This document shows positions 1-7,783 of a stretch of DNA of 64,000 nt, piece by piece. Position 1 is the first letter of the stretch; the number at the start of each line of letters is the position of its first letter. The notes below the pieces were generated by a model that was not told where the DNA came from, did no database searches, and was given only the letters and a program-made list of their open reading frames with translations. Origin of the DNA: CAYWMD01 sp964458575 (GTDB taxonomy: Bacteria; Verrucomicrobiota; Verrucomicrobiia; Limisphaerales; JADLHS01); assembly GCA_964458575.1 (NCBI GenBank), contig CAYWMD010000022.1, positions 32,289 through 96,288 on the forward strand. The letters run 5' to 3'. The position numbers and the translations under genes are program-made.

Positions 1-221
1 GCCGCCATGGTCACCTTTCCAACGACGCCTGTGCCGATGCGGTGGAAGACATCATGACAAGCAACCTCCGCCATCTTTATCTTGGCCACTTGAGCCGCGA
101 ATGCAACAAACCCGAACTTGCCCACCGCGTGGTCAACGAACGCCTGCAACGGCTGGGCGCAACGCACACACGGCTTGAGTTGACCTCCCAAAGCGTCCCC
201 AGCCCCACGCTGGACTTGTAG
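1..221 (+). CDS. MBL-fold metallo-hydrolase, C-terminal part (partial)
   Basis: The gene enters from the left edge. The frame starting at base 3 is open for 72 codons and ends at TAG 219-221. It reads GHLSNDACADAVEDIM, then LRHLYLGHLSRECNKPELA, and ends SPTLDL. The H-L-S-N-D and L-G-H-L-S-R-E-C-N motifs are typical of the C-terminal part of YycJ/WalJ-type metallo-beta-lactamase-fold hydrolases (metal-ligand histidine and the GHLS segment). Family members are cytoplasmic nucleases or phosphodiesterases; the exact substrate cannot be told here. The metal-binding HxHxDH motif lies outside the window, so the call rests on the tail only. The next gene begins 17 bases downstream on the same strand. 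Confidence 0.75.
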   Translation, partial: RHGHLSNDACADAVEDIMTSNLRHLYLGHLSRECNKPELAHRVVNERLQRLGATHTRLELTSQSVPSPTLDL

Positions 222-238
222 CGTGCCGATTTATCCAG

Positions 239-853
239 ATGAAAGCTCCCCGGTTACACGTTCTCCACACACTGTTCGCCGCGGTTGTCGCGTGCATCGC
301 CGTCCACGCCGCGGAAGACCGCCCGGCCGCTGCGTGGCAGTCGCTCTTCAATGGCCAGGACCTCACCGGCTGGGTGCCGGTGCAGGACGTGACTTTTGCA
401 GTGACCAACGGCAATCTTCAACTCGTCAAAGGCATGGGTTGGCTGCGCACGGAGAAGCAGTATTCGGATTTCATCCTCGAGGTCGAATGGCGCGGACTGG
501 TGCCTGAATATGACAGCGGTTTCTTCATCCGCGCCGGTTCGGAAGGCAAACCGTGGCCAACGGGTGCGTGGCAGATCAACCTCGCCGCGAGTTCGGTGGG
601 TGGCTTGCGGAAAAACTCCAAGACCGTTGTCCCGGCCGAGGCACCACGGATGCCGGTCGGTAAATGGGTCAAATTCCGCATCGAAGTCCGCGGCAGAAAA
701 ATCTCCCTCGATGTGGATGGTGAACACAACTGGGATTTCAATGAATTGGATGCGGACCGCGGTTACATCGGCATCCAGGTAGAGAACAAAGCCTTCGAGT
801 TCCGCAATCTGCGCGTTCAGGAATTGCCCACCGACGCGAAGGCGGCCAAGTAA
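239..853 (+). CDS. DUF1080 / 3-keto-disaccharide hydrolase-like secreted protein
   Basis: A 204-residue protein with a signal peptide (about residues 1-25, hydrophobic stretch followed by AVHAA). Residues 30-200 form one DUF1080 beta-sandwich (concanavalin-like): FNGQDLTGWVPV at the start, YDSGFFIRAG in the middle, and GYIGIQVENKAFEFRNLRV at the end. Some DUF1080 proteins act on 3-keto-glycosides; others are uncharacterised. The gene following it on the same strand is a Gfo/Idh/MocA dehydrogenase, the enzyme class that makes 3-keto sugars, which supports that role by context only. The ATG at 239 gives a clean signal peptide, so it is preferred. No obvious Shine-Dalgarno sequence. Confidence 0.85.
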   Translation: MKAPRLHVLHTLFAAVVACIAVHAAEDRPAAAWQSLFNGQDLTGWVPVQDVTFAVTNGNLQLVKGMGWLRTEKQYSDFILEVEWRGLVPEYDSGFFIRAGSEGKPWPTGAWQINLAASSVGGLRKNSKTVVPAEAPRMPVGKWVKFRIEVRGRKISLDVDGEHNWDFNELDADRGYIGIQVENKAFEFRNLRVQELPTDAKAAK

Positions 854-869
854 GTGCCCGCTTTCGCTG

Positions 870-898
870 TTGCGAGTCGCGCCAAGGCTGTTTTTAAT
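870..898 (+). promoter_or_regulatory. Putative sigma70-type promoter for the 934 dehydrogenase
   Basis: TTGCGA (870-875), a 17-base spacer, then TTTAAT (893-898, five of six consensus bases). Transcription would begin near 905, just before an ATG at 907 and 29 bases before the preferred ATG at 934. Prediction from sequence only. Confidence 0.45.
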
Positions 899-933
899 TA
901 TCGAGTATGGTTAACAAAGCCAGACGCACAATT

Positions 934-2262
934 ATGAAACGACGCCAATTCCTGAAGACGGCCGCCTTGGCGGGTGCCAGCACCCTCATCCTCCCGCGAA
1001 CCAGACTTTTCGGCGCGGGCACGCCCAACAGCAAATTGAACATCGCCCTCATCGGCACCTGGGGCCGCGCCGCCGCCCACTTCGACGCCATCTCCAGCGA
1101 AAACGTCGTCGCGCTCTGTGACGTGAACGAGGACCATCTCGCCTTCGGCGCGAAACGATTTCCCAACGCGAAGCAATACGTGGACTGGCGAAAATGCCTC
1201 GACCAAAAGGACGTGGACGCCGTGATGGTTTGCACGTTGGATCACACACACGCGTTCATTGCCAACTGGGGATTGAACCGCGGGATGCACGTCTATTGCG
1301 AAAAACCGCTCGGCATCAGCGTGGAGGAAGCCCGCGTCGTCCGCGCCAATTATCTCAAGCACAAACACAAGGTGGCAACCCAGGTCGGCACGCAGCGTCA
1401 CGAATACGAGAATTTCAACCGCGTGCGGGAGCTGGTCCTTGACGGCGCGGTTGGCGAGTTGCAGGAAGCATGCGCGTGGGGCAATCGCCAGATTCCCCGG
1501 GCCGGCTATCCGCCCGCCGAAGGTGAGCCGCCGAAATGTTTGCACTACGATTTGTGGATCGGGCCCGCGCCATTTCATCCCTACAACCCAGCCTACTTCG
1601 TCGGCGGGCCGGGCATGAACTGCCTTTCATGGAATATGTTTTGGGACTTCGGCACCGGTCAGGTCGGCGACATGGGCAGTCACACCATGGACATCGCCTG
1701 GAACGCGCTCGATGCCGATCTGCCGACTTCCGCGGAAGCCAAAGGCGATCCGTTCAATCCCGATGTCACCCCCGTCAAACTGGAAATGCACTTTGACATT
1801 CCGGCGAACAGATGGCGCAAGGCGATTCGGTTGTCGTGGTATCAAGGCGGCGCGATGCCGGAGTCGCCCCGACCGTCCATTGATCTGAACAAGATCGGTC
1901 ATGGCGCGATGTTCGAGGGCAACAACGGCACCCTGGTTGCGGACTTCCAAGGCCGATTCCTGGTGCCGAACGACAAGACCGGTGACCTGACCTATTACAA
2001 ACCGCGCAAGAAGCAAGACTTGATCCCGAAGCTCGGAAATTTCCAGAAGCAATGGATCAACGCGTGCAAGACCAACCTCAAGACCTCCTGCGATTTCGAT
2101 TACGGCGGCAAAATGATCGAGATGATGATGCTCGGCTTGGTCGCCTACCGCGTCGGCAAGAAGATCAGCTACGACGGCGCGGCGGGAAAGGTGACCGACG
2201 TTCCGGAAGCCAACGAGTTTCTGCTGCGGACGTATCGGCCTGGTTGGACGCTGAACGGTTAG
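934..2262 (+). CDS. Gfo/Idh/MocA family oxidoreductase, Tat-exported
   Basis: A 442-residue NAD(P)-dependent sugar dehydrogenase-like protein. The N-terminus MKRRQFLKTAALAGAS is a twin-arginine signal, so the enzyme is probably exported folded with its cofactor. The Rossmann start is IALIGTWGRAAAHF (a variant of GxGxxG). The active-site EKP motif is intact in YCEKPLGIS, and GDMGSHTMDIAW matches the family's D-x-x-x-H catalytic region. ATG 934 was chosen because it puts the RR motif next to the start; an in-frame ATG at 907 is possible and would sit almost at the predicted transcript start. It follows the DUF1080 gene by 80 bases. Substrate unknown; a role in oxidising glycosides to 3-keto forms is inference. 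Confidence 0.88.
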   Translation: MKRRQFLKTAALAGASTLILPRTRLFGAGTPNSKLNIALIGTWGRAAAHFDAISSENVVALCDVNEDHLAFGAKRFPNAKQYVDWRKCLDQKDVDAVMVCTLDHTHAFIANWGLNRGMHVYCEKPLGISVEEARVVRANYLKHKHKVATQVGTQRHEYENFNRVRELVLDGAVGELQEACAWGNRQIPRAGYPPAEGEPPKCLHYDLWIGPAPFHPYNPAYFVGGPGMNCLSWNMFWDFGTGQVGDMGSHTMDIAWNALDADLPTSAEAKGDPFNPDVTPVKLEMHFDIPANRWRKAIRLSWYQGGAMPESPRPSIDLNKIGHGAMFEGNNGTLVADFQGRFLVPNDKTGDLTYYKPRKKQDLIPKLGNFQKQWINACKTNLKTSCDFDYGGKMIEMMMLGLVAYRVGKKISYDGAAGKVTDVPEANEFLLRTYRPGWTLNG

Positions 2263-2339
2263 AAGGCGATAACGCTTTCACTCGTCACTATGGGGAATCA
2301 CGGCTTGACCGGCTGGCGGTGTCGGGCCATATAGATGGC

Positions 2340-2564
2340 ATGAATCGAGGATTGATCCGGCAGCGGTTGACGGGGAACAAACCTTTGGCCATTCGTACGT
2401 CCGATGGCAAGGAATTCATCGTGCCGCACCCCGAATTCGTGCTCGTAGGCCGTCATAACATTGTGATTGAGGATGACAAGGGATTACTCGACATCATTGA
2501 TCCGCTGCACGTGGTTTCGATTCGCCCAGGGATTCGGCGTAAAACCCACAAAATCGCAGGATGA
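2340..2564 (+). CDS. Small conserved hypothetical protein (74 aa)
   Basis: The protein begins MNRGLIRQRLTGNKPLAIRT and contains DGKEFIVPHPEFVLVG and DIIDPLHVVSIRP. This is a type of 70-80 residue protein I recognise as frequent in Verrucomicrobia, with the pattern 'RL..NKP..IRTSDG..F.VPHPEF...G' followed by 'IDPLH'. It has no signal peptide or membrane segment and probably folds as a small beta-rich domain. Function unknown. An open frame extends further upstream, but residues before this ATG read as out-of-frame sequence of the preceding dehydrogenase, so ATG 2340 is the sensible start. Confidence 0.75.
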   Translation: MNRGLIRQRLTGNKPLAIRTSDGKEFIVPHPEFVLVGRHNIVIEDDKGLLDIIDPLHVVSIRPGIRRKTHKIAG

Positions 2565-2671
2565 AGTTGTCGCGTGCCGCGCCTGCAAGAAAATCGGCTA
2601 ACGCGCATGGGTGAAGAGTCGGTCTGTAAATCTTGGCAGTTCCCGCCTGTTAAATCTGCCCAGTCGGAGAG

Positions 2672-2905
2672 TCAGGGAGCTTTCGCGGAACGCTCCACAA
2701 AAGCCCGTATTCCCGCGACCAAGCCGGCGACGCAAAACACCGCGCCCAATCCGATCATGTTTGGATCATGAATCAGGTAGCCGGTGCTGAGAAAACCACC
2801 GCCCAAAGTGACAATCGCGGCGGTCATCCCCAAGCGGTCGGAGAACGAAGAGGTTGCTGGTGGAGTCTCCGGGTTTACTGATTCTTTGGCCGGTGTGTCG
2901 TTCAT
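2672..2905 (-). CDS. Small membrane protein (77 aa), unknown
   Basis: Starts MNDTPAKESVNPETPPATSS, a polar proline-rich head of about 25 residues, followed by two short hydrophobic helices (AAIVTLGGGFLSTGYLI and MIGLGAVFCVAGLVAGI) and a basic tail ending RSAKAP. The pattern is that of a small inner-membrane protein with two segments. No family recognised. It lies just downstream of the DUF434 gene on the same strand (33-base gap), so the two may be co-transcribed. Confidence 0.6.
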   Translation of the reverse strand: MNDTPAKESVNPETPPATSSFSDRLGMTAAIVTLGGGFLSTGYLIHDPNMIGLGAVFCVAGLVAGIRAFVERSAKAP

Positions 2906-2938
2906 GGAAAAGTCTTTTGCGCTATTCAGCGGCGACTG

Positions 2939-3673
2939 TCAAGGGCTGGGCGAGTCCATTTCAAGTCGCAGCAGCCGCGCTTGCGGGATCCGTTCGGCGA
3001 TGACGAGCCGAACCAAGTTCACCCAGCGCTGACAGCGGTCAAGCACGATGCCATCGGACGTGGCGATGACTTGATCGGTGTGCGCCAGCACGTGGTCCGG
3101 GCTGAAGGTCAGTTCGGCTGCCATGCGCCAACCGGCGTTTCTGGCAGTTTCCAGAATGAGCGTTTTGAGCCGGCCGCTGTTGGACACCGGTTTGTCCAGC
3201 CACCAACAGCAACAGGTCACGCCCCAACTTGCTGCCGTCTCCCCTACCAGGCGGAGTGCCGAAATCGTTTCGTTCATCTTCCGGTAACGCCGGTGAATGC
3301 CCGCAATGTCACGGCAGCAACCGTCGCGGCCGAGAATCACAATGCCACCGGCCAGCGCGCTTTCCAGCATGGTGAGAACATTGAAGCCATCCAGCCAGAG
3401 TTCGCGGCCGTGCAGGTCCGTTGGCTCGACGCGACGTTGTTCCCGCTGTTGCACGTCCCCCTGCGAACAGGCGTAGCGGGCCACAGCATTTCGCTGCCGG
3501 CTGGTGAGATTGTGTCGGTTGCCCACCAACTCCAACGCCGAACGCGCCGCGTAACCGCGGTCCAGCAACCAGCACAGATCGCCCGCGGCGGCGCGCAGGG
3601 CGGGAAGTCGGTCATCGCCGAACTGTTGTTCGTCCTTCGAGGCCAGTCCGCGGTGGGTTTGGTGACGCGCCAC
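2939..3673 (-). CDS. DUF434 domain-containing protein
   Basis: A 244-residue soluble protein. The C-terminal two thirds matches the COG2454/DUF434 type as I know it: LWLDGFNVLTMLESALAGG, LGRDGCCRDIAGIH, ALRLVGETAASWG and WWLDKPVSNSGRLKTLI. The aspartates in LDGFN and GRDG and the asparagine of the PVSNSGR motif resemble a PIN-like or nuclease-type pocket, but no activity is established for the family as far as I know. The N-terminal segment (GDLCWLLDRGYAARSALELVG, shown here in part) precedes RHNLTSRQRNAVARYACS. No signal peptide. The start could lie slightly upstream or downstream; the ATG used gives the longest reading. Confidence 0.7.
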   Translation of the reverse strand: MARHQTHRGLASKDEQQFGDDRLPALRAAAGDLCWLLDRGYAARSALELVGNRHNLTSRQRNAVARYACSQGDVQQREQRRVEPTDLHGRELWLDGFNVLTMLESALAGGIVILGRDGCCRDIAGIHRRYRKMNETISALRLVGETAASWGVTCCCWWLDKPVSNSGRLKTLILETARNAGWRMAAELTFSPDHVLAHTDQVIATSDGIVLDRCQRWVNLVRLVIAERIPQARLLRLEMDSPSP

Positions 3674-3790
3674 GGCTTAATGCTGCCACAACCGCAGCCG
3701 AAAATCATTCCCAGTCTCGACAAAGCTGGATTTGGCAAGTTCTATTAAGTCACGTGTGATGAGCAACCGGCTTGAAAGCATTTGGTCCAT

Positions 3791-3830
3791 TCTCCCTCTC
3801 CCAGCGGGAGAGGGCGGGGGAGAGAGAGAG
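3791..3830. repeat. REP-like palindrome (CCCTCTCCC type)
   Basis: CCCTCTCCC (3794-3802) and GGGAGAGGG (3806-3814) form a perfect 9-bp hairpin with a 3-base loop, followed by a G/A-rich tail to 3830. A diverged copy lies at 16518-16554. The tail supplies a purine-rich stretch directly upstream of the GTG at 3834. Confidence 0.6.
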
Positions 3831-3833
3831 TCT

Positions 3834-5033
3834 GTGAAGCGATGGCCAGCGTTGGTTTCGCTAAGAACGCCAAGAAAGGGTGGCATCACTCTGGCGCTCC
3901 TCGCGTATGTTTTGTTGGCGTGCGGAACGCCAGTAACCGCTGCCGAAACGCTCCGTTATTCGACGAGACAATTCAAAACCCGCTTCCTCAAATTCTGCGA
4001 CCTCGCCGTCAGTGAGTTGAACAAGCCCATCACGCCGTTCTACAGTCGCACCGACGCCGATCCGGCCACGCATCACATGCCGTTCTTCGAGGATGCCCAT
4101 GCTGTGCGCGCCCTGGCCGTGGGCTACGAAATGACCGGGAAGCGCGCGTATCGCGACGCCAGCCGGCGGTGGGCGGATCTCATGATTGTTTATCAACGCG
4201 GCATGGACCCAGCCGGCGCGTATTACATGAATCATCAACGCGCGTCGGGCCAGAAGACCGGGCAATGGAATCTGGCGGACAGCGGCTCGGTTGCCCTGGG
4301 TGTGCTGGCTGCGGCGAAATGCTGTAAAGACCCCACCGACAAGGCGCGGTACGTGGATTCGGCGAAGCTGCTGGCCAAGCTGGCGTTGGAGAATTACGTC
4401 GCGCCCGACGGCGGCATTCGCAACGGCTTGTGGCCGGAATACGACGGCCCGTGGTGGGCTTCCACCGCGATTTTCGGCACGACGCTCTTCGTGCTGTACG
4501 AAGAAACCGGGGACGGGCAATACCTCAATGCGGCCAGGGCCGGCGTGCGCTGGCTGCTGCAAACGGATTTCCACGACTTCAAACCCATCACGTTCGAGCA
4601 GCGGCCCTCGGGCATCATCTTTTACACGTTCGAGTTCTACCTCGCGGCCTTGAAACACTTTCCGGCGGACAGCGCTGAGCATCAGGCGATTCTGAAGCAG
4701 TTTGATTCCGCGCTCGAATGGATGGCCAAAAACCAGAAATCCCGCGGTGCGCCCATTCCGGACTACGTTGAGAAGAATGTGGACCTCGCGGGCTTGCCTT
4801 ACCTCATGTATGGCTTTGCCCACGCCAACCCGCGTTACCAAAACCTCGTTCCCATCGCCGACGGCGAACTTGATTACATCGGCAAACTCCTGCTCGCGAA
4901 TGGCAAACCGAACGTGTCGAAGCTCATGGTCTGGGAAGTGATGACCTGGGGAATGTTGTCCCACGCGGAGCGGTTGAAGCCGGGCGCGCTGCTCTGCGGC
5001 CCAAAAGATCGGGTTAGCCGACCAATGCGGTGA
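3834..5033 (+). CDS. Secreted alpha/alpha-barrel (six-hairpin glycosidase-like) protein
   Basis: About 399 residues from the GTG at 3834. The first 35 residues form a signal peptide (basic head VKRWPALVSLRTPRKGG, then ITLALLAYVLLACG and a TAAE cleavage region). The mature part is helical with repeated aromatic/Gly motifs (FFEDAHAVRALAVGYEMTG, QWNLADSGSVALGVLAAAKC, EYDGPWWASTAIFGTTLF), as in (alpha/alpha)6 toroid glycosidases or polysaccharide lyases. I cannot assign a GH or PL family. An open frame extends back to 3732, but that part translates the REP-like palindrome at 3791-3830 (PLPAGEGGGE), so it is unlikely to be coding. The purine-rich tail of the repeat could act as ribosome binding site. 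Confidence 0.7.
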   Translation: MKRWPALVSLRTPRKGGITLALLAYVLLACGTPVTAAETLRYSTRQFKTRFLKFCDLAVSELNKPITPFYSRTDADPATHHMPFFEDAHAVRALAVGYEMTGKRAYRDASRRWADLMIVYQRGMDPAGAYYMNHQRASGQKTGQWNLADSGSVALGVLAAAKCCKDPTDKARYVDSAKLLAKLALENYVAPDGGIRNGLWPEYDGPWWASTAIFGTTLFVLYEETGDGQYLNAARAGVRWLLQTDFHDFKPITFEQRPSGIIFYTFEFYLAALKHFPADSAEHQAILKQFDSALEWMAKNQKSRGAPIPDYVEKNVDLAGLPYLMYGFAHANPRYQNLVPIADGELDYIGKLLLANGKPNVSKLMVWEVMTWGMLSHAERLKPGALLCGPKDRVSRPMR

Positions 5034-5150
5034 TTTTCAGAGTGGCGATTCAGTTTTCACGGGGGGAATATTTGCTGCCTATTACTCAATTACGCCGCCA
5101 CATGGCTATCACCAATCCGCTCATGCCTTGCCGCTCCGAGATGTGCCCGA

Positions 5151-6173
5151 TCAGCGCTTCCCGGGAATAGGGTGGACGTCTCCCTTTTTCTGAATATATG
5201 CGCCCCATTTTTCGAACACAGCCTTTGCGGCTTCTTGAGTGTCAATTGTCCCAAATTCCTTTCCCGTCAATCTGCGGAGCAACCGATCAACAAGTTGCTG
5301 GTGCTGCAAGCTGCCGGCCCTGTGTTCATACACTTCGGGAACCGCTCCAGCATCTCCGCACTTCGCTAGGGCGAATACAAGTTCCAGCCGGGTGCTCGAG
5401 TTGTTCTCCGTTTCCATCGCCTCGCGCAAAGCAGGGACCGCTTCAGGTTTCCCGATTTCCCCGAGGCAGAAGATAACGCCGAGATTGAGGTCGTAAATCC
5501 GGTTGTCGCGATACCGGGACAGATGGCGAATAAGAAAAGGCAGTGACTTTGGATTCCTGACCAGATATGCGATCACGGCCTCGCGCTGCCACGTGAAACG
5601 GCGAGGCGGCACCAGAAAGAGATGGTATGCTTCAAGACCATCCAGCATCCGCATTGATTCGTCGAAGCGCCCGGCCTCGATCGCTTTCTTCAGCGACGCG
5701 ACATGCTGAATGGAACCTTCGTATTGCGCGGTAGCGACCGGATTGCGCTTCGTCAGCCATAATTCGAAAGCCTCATATCCGTGCTCTGTTTCAAGTTCGA
5801 TAAGCAGGATGTTGGACTTGTCCGGAATGAGATAGGCGGGTTCAATTCGGTCCTCATACAGAGAGCGCAATTCCTCTCTCGCTTCGTCCTTCCGGTTCAG
5901 TGCGAGTAGACATTCGACGATGAGCAGCCTGCGAGCCGCTGATCTGTGCTGGTGCGGGGCGTCACTACACTCGCACGAGTAGATGTCATCATTCTTCGAA
6001 CTCGCCCTGAGGAGTTGGAGGGCTTCTCCGTACCTCTTGGAAGCAACAAGTTGCTCGGCTTGTGTCATGTCAACAGCAGACGCGCGCACCTCTGAGCCGA
6101 AAACGGCAAATATGAACAGAACCACTCGCGTAATGCAAAGCAAGCCATTCAATTGGTCCTTGTTCATCTTCAT
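5151..6173 (-). CDS. Secreted HEAT-repeat protein, unknown function
   Basis: A 340-residue protein with an N-terminal hydrophobic segment (LLCITRVVLFIFAVFG) that looks like a signal peptide. Residues 35-130 have a tetratricopeptide-like helix pattern (AEQLVASKRYGEALQLLRAS, RRLLIVECLLALNRKDEARE). The C-terminal half contains HEAT-like pairs: SLPFLIRHLSRY, LGVIFCLGEIGKPEAVPALR and LELVFALAKCGDAGAVPEV. These are protein-interaction scaffolds; nothing catalytic is visible. ATG codons at residues 1 and 3 are both possible starts. It points toward the secreted alpha/alpha-barrel gene (convergent). Confidence 0.7.
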   Translation of the reverse strand: MKMNKDQLNGLLCITRVVLFIFAVFGSEVRASAVDMTQAEQLVASKRYGEALQLLRASSKNDDIYSCECSDAPHQHRSAARRLLIVECLLALNRKDEAREELRSLYEDRIEPAYLIPDKSNILLIELETEHGYEAFELWLTKRNPVATAQYEGSIQHVASLKKAIEAGRFDESMRMLDGLEAYHLFLVPPRRFTWQREAVIAYLVRNPKSLPFLIRHLSRYRDNRIYDLNLGVIFCLGEIGKPEAVPALREAMETENNSSTRLELVFALAKCGDAGAVPEVYEHRAGSLQHQQLVDRLLRRLTGKEFGTIDTQEAAKAVFEKWGAYIQKKGDVHPIPGKR

Positions 6174-6323
6174 AGGTGAACATTATTCCCGACCTAAAAA
6201 GCTGTCGAGCCTAGTTTGCCATTGAGATGAACCCAGAGCCTGTTAGGCAACGACTGCAAATCCAGTGCCTGACAGCTTGCGTTCGCGATTCGCTTTTAGT
6301 CCGATCGGTTGATGATCCGCGAT

Positions 6324-6584
6324 TCATTTCATTTGCTTCAACAAATTTTGCAGATGTTCGTATATCACCGGCCAGAAACCGAGAACCATGATCGCGATCC
6401 AAATCATGCTGATAATCAGATACCAGGCAATCACCGCGCGAAAATAGTTCTTCCGGGATTGGTTTTCGCCGACGAAGGCCCACACAATGACCATGACGGT
6501 ACCGATGCACGGCAGCGCCGTGATGAACAGGGCAAACATCCAAAACCAAAACGACACATGATTCTTGTCCTTGCCTTTGCCCAT
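6324..6584 (-). CDS. Small membrane protein (86 aa), unknown
   Basis: Begins MGKGKDKNHVSFWFWMFALF. Two hydrophobic segments are clear: FWFWMFALFITALPCIGTVM and VIAWYLIISMIWIAIMVLG, separated by a short polar loop (AFVGENQSRKNYFR). The C-terminus HLQNLLKQMK is amphipathic. It resembles the small two-helix membrane proteins common in this phylum; no family recognised. A longer overlapping frame exists on the same strand but lacks any protein-like features. Confidence 0.65.
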   Translation of the reverse strand: MGKGKDKNHVSFWFWMFALFITALPCIGTVMVIVWAFVGENQSRKNYFRAVIAWYLIISMIWIAIMVLGFWPVIYEHLQNLLKQMK

Positions 6585-6895
6585 GGGATTTTGGCGGTGC
6601 GCTGTTGGTTCTCTCCGTCCCGACGTTACACCCAGTTGGTTTGATTACAGTTCGGACTCTTATGTGGGTTTGGTTCTCGGTTGTCCAGCAGCATTTGTCA
6701 ATCGGCGTAACGCTCTGGCACGCACTCGCCCGATCCGAGCTGGTGGTCGTGACGGCTTGGGCGAAGCCGACGCGTTTCGATGGGAAAATGCGCCTCCAAA
6801 CAAGAGGCCACGCCGGTTTAGGGTTAAGCAACCGAAGAACCCCAGGCGTGGAGGACCTGCGCGCGGCACGTTTTCGACCTGGGTAATTGCCGAAA
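6585..6895. other. Intergenic, no gene recognised
   Basis: Between the 86-residue membrane protein and the PEP-CTERM gene. Open frames here (both strands) are arginine/proline-rich translations without domains, start context or homologous look. The right end abuts the terminator at 6896-6921. I see nothing else in it. Confidence 0.5.
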
Positions 6896-6921
6896 AGCCC
6901 AACCAAGGATCTGGTTGGGCT
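6896..6921 (-). terminator. Rho-independent terminator of the PEP-CTERM gene
   Basis: AGCCCAACCA (6896-6905) pairs perfectly with TGGTTGGGCT (6912-6921) across a 6-base loop. On the minus strand the stem is followed by TTTT. It lies 22 bases after the stop of the minus-strand gene at 6943. Confidence 0.75.
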
Positions 6922-6942
6922 GTGCATCATGGGGCGACGGAT

Positions 6943-7596
6943 TCAACACCGGCGTCGCCAGAGCAGCACGAGGCAGCCGATGGCCAACAAGACTCCCGAG
7001 TTGGGCTCGGGCACCCAGGCGATGATGCTGCCGGAAGAGGGAGGAAAGCCGGCACTGGCACCCGCGATGCCGATGCTGTCAAAAGCCGAAGGTGGCGCCA
7101 TAAGGGCGTTGTTATATTCCTGGATGACAAACTCCCAGATTTCACCCGGTTGGAAAATGTTGTCGGGAATCAGACTCTCCGACACGAGCGGTGTGTTCAC
7201 GCCGAGATTATCAATCTTGAAACTCTTCCAGGCGGCGAAGCCAATTTCACCGACGTACTCATCCCAGTTGCTCAGTTGCGTCTCGGGGTCCGCAACGTAC
7301 CACACGTCATACCATGATTTGCCCGTCAGGTTCTGCATCGAGATTTGGACGGCGCCCAGGCCTTGGTACTCTGACGGACACGGAACGTGCCCCTGCCACG
7401 TCACGCTGCTGGCCAGAATGCTTTGCTCAAGCGGGAACGGAGGTTGAAAACCGAGTTCGTGAACCTGGCCGGGGATCACCCATTGATCCTGAATCGGGTC
7501 CAGTATTTGATAAACCTCAACCGGCCTGGCGTTGCCCGACGAGATGAGCGCCACCATGGCTCCAACGAAAGTGAGGGTGAGCATGATTCTTTTCAT
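6943..7596 (-). CDS. PEP-CTERM sorting-domain protein
   Basis: A 217-residue exported protein. N-terminus MKRIMLTLTFVGAMVALISS is a signal peptide. The C-terminus carries a canonical PEP-CTERM tail: WVPEPNSGVLLAIG, hydrophobic helix, then RRRC. Such tails are recognised by an exosortase (EpsH/XrtA type), cut, and the protein delivered to the cell surface or exopolysaccharide. No exosortase is in this window. The body (DQWVIPGQVHELGFQPP, DVWYVADPETQLSNWDEYVG) is a beta-rich domain of unknown role. The start at residue 17 of the longest frame was chosen because it begins the signal peptide. Confidence 0.88.
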   Translation of the reverse strand: MKRIMLTLTFVGAMVALISSGNARPVEVYQILDPIQDQWVIPGQVHELGFQPPFPLEQSILASSVTWQGHVPCPSEYQGLGAVQISMQNLTGKSWYDVWYVADPETQLSNWDEYVGEIGFAAWKSFKIDNLGVNTPLVSESLIPDNIFQPGEIWEFVIQEYNNALMAPPSAFDSIGIAGASAGFPPSSGSIIAWVPEPNSGVLLAIGCLVLLWRRRC

Positions 7597-7783
7597 AGGA
7601 TCGTTCTTCAGGTTTTTGGTTGAACGCAATGCAGCTTGATTCACCCTTCACTTTTAGCGCACGCGGCAGAACCGCGGAAGTCGGCTGTTCAGCCGACGGC
7701 GGTGGAGGGGAGATTCAAGCCCGGTCCGAGTTTGTCCTAGTAAGCTTGCGCGCCTTCCGCCAGATTGTAAGGGCATTGAATTT

